Origin: Deltaproteobacteria bacterium RBG_13_61_14
GTDB lineage: Bacteria > RBG-13-61-14
Direction: 5' to 3'
DNA: 7,734 bases
Assembly (NCBI GenBank): GCA_001797815.1
Contig: MGQK01000039.1
Coordinates: forward strand, 40,799-48,532
Shown piece by piece: positions 1 through 5,365 of this stretch. Both the position numbers and the translations under genes were made by a program. The notes beneath the pieces were generated by a model, which was not told the origin of the DNA, made no database searches, and worked only from the letters and a program-made list of their open reading frames with translations. Within the stretch, counting starts at the first letter, position 1. Each line of letters opens with the position of its first letter.

Positions 1-795
1 GCGGGGGTCGAGATCCCGGTGATCGCCAAGATCGAGAAGCAGGAAGCGACCCGCAACCTCGACGAGATCCTGGCCGTGGCCGACGGGCTGATGGTGGCCC
101 GGGGTGACCTGGGGGTGGAGATTCCGCTGGAGCAGGTCCCGGCCGTGCAGAAGGAGATCATCCGCAAGGCCAATGCCGCGGGCAAACCGGTGATCACCGC
201 CACCCAGATGCTGCTCTCCATGGTCGCCAGCCCGCGGCCGACCCGGGCTGAAGTCACCGACGTGGCCAATGCCATCCTCGACGGCACCGACGCGGTGATG
301 CTCTCGGAAGAGACCGCGATCGGCCGGTATCCGGCCCAAGCGGCGTCCTTCATGGCCCGGATCGCCTGCGCGGCGGAACAGTCCTTGCGCGGGCTCCCGC
401 TCCGGGCCGAATACCACGAGACGCCCAGCATCCCGGACACCATCAGCTACTCGGCCTGCCTGATGGCCCAGGACCTGGGTGCCCGTGCCATCATCACCCC
501 CACCCGCTCGGGCTATACCACCCGCCTGATCAGCCGCTACCGGCCGGAGGCGCCGATCATCGCGCTCAGCCCCAGCCCGGAAACGGTGCGCCGGCTCTGC
601 CTGACCTGGGGCGCGATCCCCATCCACGTGCCCGCGCTCGAACGCTCCCGCGATTTCCTGGCCCAGGCCGTGGCTTTTGCCAAAAAGGCCGGGCTGGTCA
701 AGCGCGGGGATCGCGTGGTGGTGACGGCCGGGCTGCCGCTCAAGACCGCGGGGATCACCAATCTGATCAAGCTGGAAATAGTGGACGATCGCTGA
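1..795 (+). CDS. pyk: Pyruvate kinase, C-terminal part (5' end outside window)
   Basis: The reading frame is open from base 1, giving the last 264 residues of a protein of usually about 470-580. Pyruvate kinase transfers phosphate from phosphoenolpyruvate to ADP, the last step of glycolysis, in the cytoplasm. Visible in order (fragment numbering): VIAKIE with the catalytic Lys at 10 and the metal ligand Glu at 12; MVARGDLGVEI with the second metal ligand Asp at 36; the ITATQML strand with the active-site Thr; the RPTRAE-DVANAILDGTD block; and MLSEETAIGRYP, where most family members have MLSGETA. The regulatory C-terminal domain (about 130-264) is complete and ends with the usual VTAGLP and a short tail. 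No extra PEP-utiliser domain follows the C domain, as it does in some Bacillus enzymes. The TGA stop at 793-795 lies inside the left copy of the direct repeat flanking the element downstream. Family assignment is secure; the missing N-terminus lies to the left. Confidence 0.97.
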   Translation, partial: AGVEIPVIAKIEKQEATRNLDEILAVADGLMVARGDLGVEIPLEQVPAVQKEIIRKANAAGKPVITATQMLLSMVASPRPTRAEVTDVANAILDGTDAVMLSEETAIGRYPAQAASFMARIACAAEQSLRGLPLRAEYHETPSIPDTISYSACLMAQDLGARAIITPTRSGYTTRLISRYRPEAPIIALSPSPETVRRLCLTWGAIPIHVPALERSRDFLAQAVAFAKKAGLVKRGDRVVVTAGLPLKTAGITNLIKLEIVDDR

Positions 796-798
796 CTT
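789..798. repeat. Left target-site duplication
   Basis: TCGCTGACTT is identical to 915-924 and directly adjoins the left inverted repeat. It contains the TGA stop codon of pyk (793-795), so the duplication left the pyk reading frame intact. Confidence 0.7.
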
Positions 799-844
799 CT
801 TGCCACTTCTCATTTTTTGACCGCACCGCATATTTTCGGCCTGT

Positions 845-872
845 GTAAGGGCGCGATAAATCGCTCCCCTAC
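845..872. repeat. Palindrome inside the MITE-like element
   Basis: Two 12-nt arms (845-856 and 861-872) pair at 10 of 12 positions around a TAAA loop, with the core GCGA-TAAA-TCGC. It resembles the GTAGGGGCGA...TCGCCC(C)TAC type of short interspersed palindrome that is common in environmental bacterial genomes; that comparison is from memory, not from a search. Confidence 0.55.
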
Positions 873-889
873 CCCGCGTGGCGCGGGGT
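871..889. repeat. GC-rich perfect hairpin inside the MITE-like element
   Basis: ACCCCGCG and CGCGGGGT form a perfect 8-bp stem around a TGG loop. It overlaps the preceding palindrome by two bases. No T-run follows on either strand, so it does not qualify as an intrinsic terminator. Confidence 0.6.
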
Positions 890-914
890 TCCCGGAAAAA
901 TGAGGAGTGGCAAG

Positions 915-924
915 TCGCTGACTT
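915..924. repeat. Right target-site duplication
   Basis: TCGCTGACTT is identical to 789-798 and directly adjoins the right inverted repeat. The -35 box of the dapL promoter begins three bases further on, at 928. Confidence 0.7.
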
Positions 925-927
925 TCC

Positions 928-956
928 TTGACCATCGGCATCCGTTCCGTTATCAT
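928..956 (+). promoter_or_regulatory. Sigma70-type promoter of the dapL operon
   Basis: TTGACC (928-933, 5/6 to consensus) and TATCAT (951-956, 5/6) are separated by 17 bp. The expected transcription start is near 963, leaving a leader of about 28 nt that contains the Shine-Dalgarno sequence at 972-980. It lies just outside the MITE-like element, so the promoter predates or survived the insertion. Confidence 0.6.
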
Positions 957-971
957 CTGAAGATCACGGTT

Positions 972-980
972 GGAGAAAGG
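972..980 (+). promoter_or_regulatory. Ribosome binding site that decides the dapL start
   Basis: GGAGAAAGG ends 10 nt before ATG 991. The earlier in-frame TTG at 970 overlaps this site and so has no binding site of its own, which argues for ATG 991. Confidence 0.6.
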
Positions 981-990
981 CCCGGATGCG

Positions 991-2217
991 ATGATCAAGC
1001 TGGAATTGGCGGACCGGCTCAAGGAGTTGCCGGCCTACCTTTTTGTCCGGTTGGGCGAGATGAAGAACCAGGCCCTGGCCAATGGGGTGGACGTGATTGA
1101 CCTGGGCATTGGGGATCCGGATCAGCCCACTCCGCTCCACATCCGGCGCGCGCTCAAGCGGGCGGTGGACCATCCCGACAACCTTCGCTACCCCTCCAGC
1201 TACGGGATGAAGCGCTTCCGGGAAGCCGCGGCCACCTGGATGGAACTCCGCTTCCAGGTCGCGGTCCCGCCTAAAGACGTGGTCGCCCTGATCGGGAGCA
1301 AGGAAGGCCTGGCCCATTTTCCCCTGGCCTTTCTCAACCCCGGCGACATCACCCTGGTGCCGAGCCCGGCCTACCCGGTTTACCGCATCGCCACCCGCTT
1401 TGCCGGCGGCGAAGTCTTTACCCTGCCCCTGCTCCCGGAAAAGAGGTTCTTGCCTGACCTGGAGAGCGTGCCCAAGACCGTGCTCCGCCGCGCCAAGCTC
1501 CTGTTCCTGAACTACCCCAACAACCCGACCGGCGCCACCGCGGACCTGGAATTTTTCGAGCGGGTGGTCGCTTTCGCCCGCAAATACGATTTGATCGTGG
1601 CCCACGACGCCGCCTACAGCGAGATCGCCTTTGACGGCTACGAGCCGCCCAGCATCCTGCAGATCCCGGGCGCGCGGGAATGCGCCATCGAGTTCCATTC
1701 CCTGTCCAAGACGTTCAACATGACCGGGTTCCGCATCGGCTTTGCCGCGGGCTGCCCGGAACTGGTGGCGGCGCTGGGCAAGATCAAAAGCAACCTGGAC
1801 TCCGGCCAGTTCCAGGCGGTGCAGTGGGCCGCGGTGGAAGCGCTGGAGAACGGCGGCAAAGACGTCCGGACCATTCGCGCCAGGTACCAGGCCCGGCGGG
1901 ATATCCTGCTCCAGGGCCTCGATCACCTCCGTCTCGAATACCAGAAGCCCCGGGGCAGCTTCTATGTCTGGGTCAAAACCCCGGGAGGCATGCGCTCCGA
2001 AGAGTTTGTCGGCCGGCTGCTGGCCGAGGCCGGCATCATGTGCGCGCCCGGCACCGGCTACGGGCCGGAGGGGGAAGGCTTCTTTCGGATGGCCCTGGTG
2101 GTAAGCGAAGCCCGGATGCGCGAAGCGGTGAAACGGATGGGAAAGTTCTCTATCCACCCGACCGGCCCGCCCGCGGCCGCCTCCCAAAAACGGGCCGAGC
2201 CGGCCGCGGCCCGCTGA
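991..2217 (+). CDS. dapL: LL-diaminopimelate aminotransferase (PLP fold type I)
   Basis: This is a 408-residue class I/II aminotransferase. DapL converts L-tetrahydrodipicolinate directly to LL-diaminopimelate with glutamate as amino donor, bypassing the succinylase or acetylase route to lysine and meso-DAP. Visible: the N-terminal LPAYLF and DVIDLGIGDPDQPTP segments; IGSKEGLAHFPLAFLNPGD; NYPNNPTG with the cofactor-contacting Asn at 178; HDAAYSEI with Asp 206 and Tyr 209; EFHSLSKTFNMTG with the Schiff-base Lys at 240; and GFFRMAL with the carboxylate-binding Arg at 366. The FHSLSKT-NMTG and AYSEI-FDGY strings are typical of the DapL group rather than of aspartate or alanine transaminases, though substrate cannot be proved from motifs. 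The last 25 or so residues are a Pro/Ala-rich extension beyond the fold. It is first gene of a + strand run, with folK 18 bp downstream. The start is set by the Shine-Dalgarno at 972-980. Confidence 0.88.
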   Translation: MIKLELADRLKELPAYLFVRLGEMKNQALANGVDVIDLGIGDPDQPTPLHIRRALKRAVDHPDNLRYPSSYGMKRFREAAATWMELRFQVAVPPKDVVALIGSKEGLAHFPLAFLNPGDITLVPSPAYPVYRIATRFAGGEVFTLPLLPEKRFLPDLESVPKTVLRRAKLLFLNYPNNPTGATADLEFFERVVAFARKYDLIVAHDAAYSEIAFDGYEPPSILQIPGARECAIEFHSLSKTFNMTGFRIGFAAGCPELVAALGKIKSNLDSGQFQAVQWAAVEALENGGKDVRTIRARYQARRDILLQGLDHLRLEYQKPRGSFYVWVKTPGGMRSEEFVGRLLAEAGIMCAPGTGYGPEGEGFFRMALVVSEARMREAVKRMGKFSIHPTGPPAAASQKRAEPAAAR

Positions 2218-2220
2218 ACC

Positions 2221-2225
2221 GGAGG
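2221..2225 (+). promoter_or_regulatory. Ribosome binding site of folK
   Basis: A GGAGG core lies three bases after the dapL stop and 10 nt before ATG 2236, supporting that start and translation from a shared dapL-folK message. Confidence 0.6.
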
Positions 2226-2235
2226 CGCCGGCGCC

Positions 2236-2739
2236 ATGACCCGAGCGGTCCTGATCGGGCTCGGCTCGAACCGGGGTGACAAGAAAGCCAACCTGCAAAG
2301 AGCGCTCTTCGAGATCGAGAAGCGCAAGCTGGGTTGCGTGGCGGCCAAGTCCAGCCTCTGGCGCACCGAGCCGAAGGGCATGGCGGACGAGGAAGATTTT
2401 TTTAATGCCGCGGTTCTGCTCGAGACCGAGTTGAGCGCAGAGGAATTGTTAAAGGAGTTGCTCGCCATTGAAGAAGAGCTGGGCCGGGTGCGAGGACCGG
2501 GATCTGGGCCGGAGCCGCGGACGCTTGATCTGGATATCCTTTTTTTCGGGAACGAGCGCATCGAGCGGCCGGGTTTTCACGTCCCCCATCCGCGAGTGCA
2601 CGAGCGGCGCTTTACCCTCGCTCCGCTCTCTGAGATCGCGCCGGACTTTGTCCACCCCTTGCTCAAGAAAACCCTGGGCGCCTTGCTGGGCGAATTGACC
2701 GACCGCTCCCGGGTGGAGCGGTTGGAGGAAAGCTGGTAG
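2236..2739 (+). CDS. folK: 2-amino-4-hydroxy-6-hydroxymethyldihydropteridine diphosphokinase (HPPK)
   Basis: This 167-residue protein is normal length for HPPK, which transfers pyrophosphate from ATP to 6-hydroxymethyl-7,8-dihydropterin in folate synthesis. Visible: the N-terminal LIGLGSNRGDKKANL (family GSNxG); SSLWRTEPKG and DFFNAAVLLET (pterin-binding region); and the signature RTLDLDILFFG, where Asp 98 and Asp 100 are the expected magnesium ligands, followed by HPRVHERRFTLAPLSEIAP. All hallmark residues are present. There is no fusion to FolB or FolP, and neither gene is in the window. It sits between dapL and a small membrane protein with gaps of 18 and 9 bp, so it is probably co-transcribed with dapL. 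The TAG stop (2737-2739) doubles as the first bases of a possible -10 box for the next gene. Confidence 0.96.
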   Translation: MTRAVLIGLGSNRGDKKANLQRALFEIEKRKLGCVAAKSSLWRTEPKGMADEEDFFNAAVLLETELSAEELLKELLAIEEELGRVRGPGSGPEPRTLDLDILFFGNERIERPGFHVPHPRVHERRFTLAPLSEIAPDFVHPLLKKTLGALLGELTDRSRVERLEESW

Positions 2740-2742
2740 AAT
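2714..2742 (+). promoter_or_regulatory. Possible weak promoter of the 88-aa protein gene
   Basis: TAGAAT (2737-2742, 5/6) stands 6 nt before ATG 2749. The -35 match at 17 bp spacing (TGGAGC, 2714-2719) is only 3/6. A GGAGG at 2724-2728 is about 20 nt from the ATG, too far for a normal binding site. The arrangement resembles the cyclase promoter at 7456-7485, but the gene may equally be read through from folK. Confidence 0.25.
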
Positions 2743-2748
2743 AAGATT

Positions 2749-3015
2749 ATGTTGGCGAGATTGTTCACCCTCGCCATTTTGGCGGTGATCGGCTATTTTA
2801 TGCTCAAAAGCTATTTCGCGGCCCCGCGCCGGCCGGCCCGCCGGCCGGACCTGAAGCCGAACTCCCCCGATGACCCTGAAGAGATGGTGGTCTGCGCCGG
2901 ATGCGGCGCGTATGTCAGCGAACCGGCCGCTCTGGTGGAACCGGAGTCGGGGAATCCTCTCTACTTCTGCAACCAGGCTTGCCGCCGGCAATGGCTAGCG
3001 GGAAAGATAAATTAA
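2749..3015 (+). CDS. Small membrane-anchored protein with a four-cysteine metal-binding motif
   Basis: This is an 88-residue protein. Residues 3-19 form one hydrophobic helix with few flanking charges. A proline/arginine-rich linker (about 25-43) follows, then a compact domain with CxxC (Cys 49, 52) and CxxxC (Cys 74, 78), the latter in YFCNQACRRQW. The spacing suggests a zinc ribbon or a TRASH/YHS-like metal-binding fold, with the soluble part probably cytoplasmic. It resembles the small PP0621-type proteins (N-terminal helix, CxxCG near the middle, YFCSxxCRxxW at the end); this is from memory and the role is unknown. An in-frame stop 12 nt upstream fixes ATG 2749 as the first possible start, and the next Met (18) would remove the helix. 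No good Shine-Dalgarno is present. It lies between folK (9 bp) and the glycosyltransferase-like gene (23 bp). Confidence 0.85.
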   Translation: MLARLFTLAILAVIGYFMLKSYFAAPRRPARRPDLKPNSPDDPEEMVVCAGCGAYVSEPAALVEPESGNPLYFCNQACRRQWLAGKIN

Positions 3016-3038
3016 ACCTCCGGGTTCCGCCTTCATAG

Positions 3039-4844
3039 ATGCCGCGGATTCGCTTCTGTTCGTTCTGGATCTGGCTCGGGTTCGCAGCCCTGCTTGCGCT
3101 CCACCTGCTCCACCTCCGTTATTACTTTTTCCTCACCGATGACGCCTTCATCTCCTTCCGCTACTTGCATAACTGGATTGAAGGCCGCGGCCTGGTCTTC
3201 AACCCCGGCGAGCGGGTGGAAGGCTACACCAATTTCCTCTGGATCGTGCTCCTGGCGCCCCTGGCCCGGCTGAACTGGGCGCCGGAAAAGGCAGCGCCGG
3301 TCCTTTCGATCCTCAGCAGCCTTATCACCCTCATTTTAGTTTTTTTCTTCCCCCGCCTGGCCCGCCAGGAAAAGGAGATGCAACCCGGCTGGCTGCTCGC
3401 CCCCATGTTTTTGGCCCTCCACCGCAGCTTTGCGGTCTGGGCCACCTCCGGGCTGGAAACCCGGCTGTTCACCCTGCTCTTGTTCCTCGGCGCCCTTTTT
3501 GCCTTCCGCACCAGCCAGAACGTGGATCGCCGCGACCCGCTCTGGGCCGGGCTTTTCTTCGCCCTGGCCGAGCTTTGCCGACCCGAGGCAGTCCTTTTCT
3601 TCGCCACGGCTTCCAGCCTGGTCGTGGGCCGGCGCCTCTGGCAGCGCAGTCAGCCGGTGAAACGCAGCGACCTGGCCGGGGTGGTCGTGTTCCTGGCAAT
3701 TACTGCGGCCCATTACCTGGGCCGGCACTGGTATTACAGCCAGTGGCTCCCCAATACTTTTTATGCCAAAGTGGATCAGCCCTGGTGGTCCATGGGCCTT
3801 TACTACCTGGGCATGTTCGTCCTGGAATATTCCTACTGGCTTATGCTCCCGCTCCTGGTCGTGTTTCTAAGCCGGGCCCTCAAGCAAAGAAACCCGGTGG
3901 TCGGCTTTCTGGTTGGCTTCCCGCTGCCCTATCTCGCTTACATCGCCTACCTGGGCGGCGACCATTTCGAATACCGCTTCCTGGATCCGGTCCTCCCCTT
4001 CCTCGCGCTCCTGCTCCAGGAATGCCTCCGCTTCCTGGCGCGGGCCGGCCGCTCGCTTATCCGAAAAGTCCTGTTGGCCGGGTTCCTGGCCCTGTTCATG
4101 GTTTATTCGACCACGCTGCCCTTCTCCAGCGGCCTGGGCTTCGGCGGCAATTGGATCTTCTCCCAGAATCCACCCCTGGACCTCAACCAGGCCCCCTGGC
4201 TGAAAATGCTGCCGGGCTTTATCTCTCTGGCTGGAATTTACAAGACCAGTTATAAGACCATGACCCTCTCCCTGGTCGGACTGCGTGCCGAGGAGCACCG
4301 CCTTTTCGGCCAGGGACAAACCCGGCTGGGCCATCTCTTTCAAGATTTCATCCAGCGGGGTTATCTTTCCCCCAACGAGATTATTTCCACCGGCGCCGTG
4401 GGCGCACTCCCCTACTACTCCGGGCTCGCCACCGTGGACTTCTTCGGACTGACCGACCGGGTCATTGCCCGGATGAAACCCCTCCGGATGACCCGGGCCA
4501 TGTTTCACGACAAGATCCCCTTCTCCTTTTACCTGAAGGATTGCAACGTGGACTACGTCCTCCTGGGCAGCTTCCTGGTGCCGGCCAGACCGGAGCAAGG
4601 CCTTCCCACATTTAATCCCAAGCATCGGCTCAACCTCCGGAATTGGCCCGACCGCGTCTATCTCCTGGACCTGGGGCCGTGGCTGCTCATGTTCCAGTCT
4701 CCCCAGAATCCGATGGTGCTGCAACATCGTTTCCAGCGGCGGGGCGTCCCGATTTACCTCTACCTCCCGGCCGGCGGCCGGGCCAGGCCCGTTCCGCTGG
4801 CCCAGGCGCTGGAGAGGTTCCCAGAACTCATTGGCACACCCTGA
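3039..4844 (+). CDS. GT-C-type membrane glycosyltransferase-like protein (AftB/ZomB-like)
   Basis: This is a 601-residue polytopic membrane protein. The first 360 or so residues carry roughly ten hydrophobic segments, the first at about 9-31. Right after it comes TDDAFISFRYLHNWIEGRG, with the Asp pair at 34-35, then GLVFNPGERVEGYTNFLW (VEGYTNFLW at 60-68). An acidic motif in the first extracytoplasmic loop is the catalytic site in GT-C enzymes that use polyprenyl-phosphate sugars. The same string typifies the mycobacterial arabinofuranosyltransferase AftB and ZomB-like proteins. The C-terminal 240 or so residues are mostly soluble and probably extracytoplasmic, with GAVGALPYYSGLATVDFFGLTD near 452-473, also seen in this family. 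Donor, acceptor and exact activity cannot be told from sequence. An in-frame TAG directly before ATG 3039 rules out any earlier start. No clear Shine-Dalgarno is visible; it is probably read through from the genes upstream. Confidence 0.85.
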   Translation: MPRIRFCSFWIWLGFAALLALHLLHLRYYFFLTDDAFISFRYLHNWIEGRGLVFNPGERVEGYTNFLWIVLLAPLARLNWAPEKAAPVLSILSSLITLILVFFFPRLARQEKEMQPGWLLAPMFLALHRSFAVWATSGLETRLFTLLLFLGALFAFRTSQNVDRRDPLWAGLFFALAELCRPEAVLFFATASSLVVGRRLWQRSQPVKRSDLAGVVVFLAITAAHYLGRHWYYSQWLPNTFYAKVDQPWWSMGLYYLGMFVLEYSYWLMLPLLVVFLSRALKQRNPVVGFLVGFPLPYLAYIAYLGGDHFEYRFLDPVLPFLALLLQECLRFLARAGRSLIRKVLLAGFLALFMVYSTTLPFSSGLGFGGNWIFSQNPPLDLNQAPWLKMLPGFISLAGIYKTSYKTMTLSLVGLRAEEHRLFGQGQTRLGHLFQDFIQRGYLSPNEIISTGAVGALPYYSGLATVDFFGLTDRVIARMKPLRMTRAMFHDKIPFSFYLKDCNVDYVLLGSFLVPARPEQGLPTFNPKHRLNLRNWPDRVYLLDLGPWLLMFQSPQNPMVLQHRFQRRGVPIYLYLPAGGRARPVPLAQALERFPELIGTP

Positions 4845-4869
4845 ACCCTGGTGCTCCGCGCTCGCTTTC

Positions 4870-4898
4870 TTGCAAAAAGGCGGTCGTTTCTTTACAAT
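4870..4898 (+). promoter_or_regulatory. Sigma70-type promoter of the TPR gene
   Basis: TTGCAA (4870-4875, 4/6) and TACAAT (4893-4898, 5/6) are 17 bp apart in the gap after the glycosyltransferase-like gene. The predicted transcription start is about 4904-4906. That leaves about 5 nt before ATG 4910, or about 29 nt before GTG 4934. Confidence 0.5.
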
Positions 4899-4915
4899 GG
4901 CAAACAGTCATGGGC

Positions 4916-4923
4916 AAGGAAGG
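4916..4923 (+). promoter_or_regulatory. Ribosome binding site favouring GTG 4934
   Basis: AAGGAAGG ends 10 nt before GTG 4934. Nothing comparable precedes ATG 4910. This favours the GTG start of the TPR protein. Confidence 0.45.
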
Positions 4924-4933
4924 TTTAGGCCGG

Positions 4934-5323
4934 GTGGCGGTGCAGAAGAAGGCGCTGCGGATCGAGGAACTGGGCGACCGGGTCAATACCGCGGTGGCGC
5001 TTTACAAGGTAGCGCAGAAAAAGTTTGAAGCCGGCGAAGATTCCCAGCGGGAATGGGAGAACATCATCAAGGTGCTGCGGGCGGAGATCGAGCACGTGCG
5101 CCGTTTTATCGCGGTGGCCCATCACAACCTGGGCGTGATCTACGCCGGCCGGCACGCCTTCACCAAGGCCCAGGAATATTTCGAGCAGGCGATTGCGATT
5201 GATCCCGACTACGCGGTGGCCTATCACAACCTGGCCGTGATTTACAAGAACCTGGGCGATTTGAACCGCGCGCGAAAGTTGGCGGAAAAGGCCAAGGAAC
5301 TCGGCTACACCCCGCCGCACTAA
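4934..5323 (+). CDS. Small cytoplasmic TPR-repeat protein
   Basis: This is a 129-residue protein with no signal peptide or membrane segment. The first 58 residues are a charged, probably helical lead-in. Two tetratricopeptide repeats follow: about 60-93 (AVAHHNLGVIYAGRHAFTKA... ending AIDPDYA) and about 94-127 (AVAYHNLAVIYKNLGDLNRA... ending ELGYTPP). Both have the family's NL-x-Y, small-residue and IDP turn positions. TPRs bind protein partners, so it is likely an adaptor, but no partner can be read from the sequence. Start choice: GTG 4934 has a Shine-Dalgarno and a sensible leader behind the promoter at 4870-4898; ATG 4910 (137 residues) would lie about 5 nt from the predicted transcript start with no binding site. 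The gene converges with the response regulator gene on the other strand, 42 bp between the two stops. Confidence 0.85.
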   Translation: MAVQKKALRIEELGDRVNTAVALYKVAQKKFEAGEDSQREWENIIKVLRAEIEHVRRFIAVAHHNLGVIYAGRHAFTKAQEYFEQAIAIDPDYAVAYHNLAVIYKNLGDLNRARKLAEKAKELGYTPPH

Positions 5324-5332
5324 CCCGCTTTG

Positions 5333-5343
5333 GTGCCAGGCAC
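5333..5343. repeat. Short dyad GTGCCAGGCAC in the convergent gap
   Basis: An 11-bp inverted repeat (4-bp arms plus a symmetrical centre) sits between the two converging stop codons, followed by a second weak dyad at 5347-5359 (GTTA...TAAC). No T-run follows on either strand, so it is not a recognisable intrinsic terminator. It could be a remnant of an interspersed palindromic repeat. Confidence 0.35.
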
Positions 5344-5365
5344 TGAGTTATGACTTAACGCCGTG

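Larger units (their letters stand above)
799..914. mobile_element. MITE-like 116-bp element with 19-bp terminal inverted repeats
   Basis: The left end 799-817 (CTTGCCACTTCTCATTTTT) and the reverse complement of the right end 896-914 match at 18 of 19 positions. The ends abut, with no gap, two identical 10-bp direct repeats (789-798 and 915-924). The interior has no coding capacity but holds two further palindromes (845-872 and 871-889). Terminal inverted repeats plus an exactly adjoining target duplication are the hallmark of a transposed element too small to encode its own transposase. A 10-bp duplication falls in the range known for some DDE families such as IS4/IS231, but the parent family cannot be named from this window. 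Transcribed as RNA, the whole element would fold into a long stem with inner hairpins. It may also have been recruited as the pyk 3' region, but no U-tract supports a terminator. Confidence 0.72.

Noticed and set aside
871-900. Intrinsic terminator for pyk
   Set aside because: The 8-bp hairpin is strong but is followed by CCCGGAAAAA rather than a T-run; on the other strand there is no T-run either.
970-990. TTG start seven codons upstream of dapL ATG
   Set aside because: The TTG overlaps the Shine-Dalgarno that serves ATG 991, and the added residues match nothing typical of DapL.
964-2298. Long open frame on the - strand opposite dapL
   Set aside because: GC-rich codon bias of dapL keeps the opposite frame open; translation is Gly/Arg/Ala-rich and unrecognisable, and it would overlap dapL completely.
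4643-4909. Upstream extension of the TPR frame into the glycosyltransferase gene
   Set aside because: It overlaps the well-supported glycosyltransferase-like gene in another frame, and the Pro/Gly/Arg-rich text is a shadow; the promoter at 4870-4898 lies inside it.
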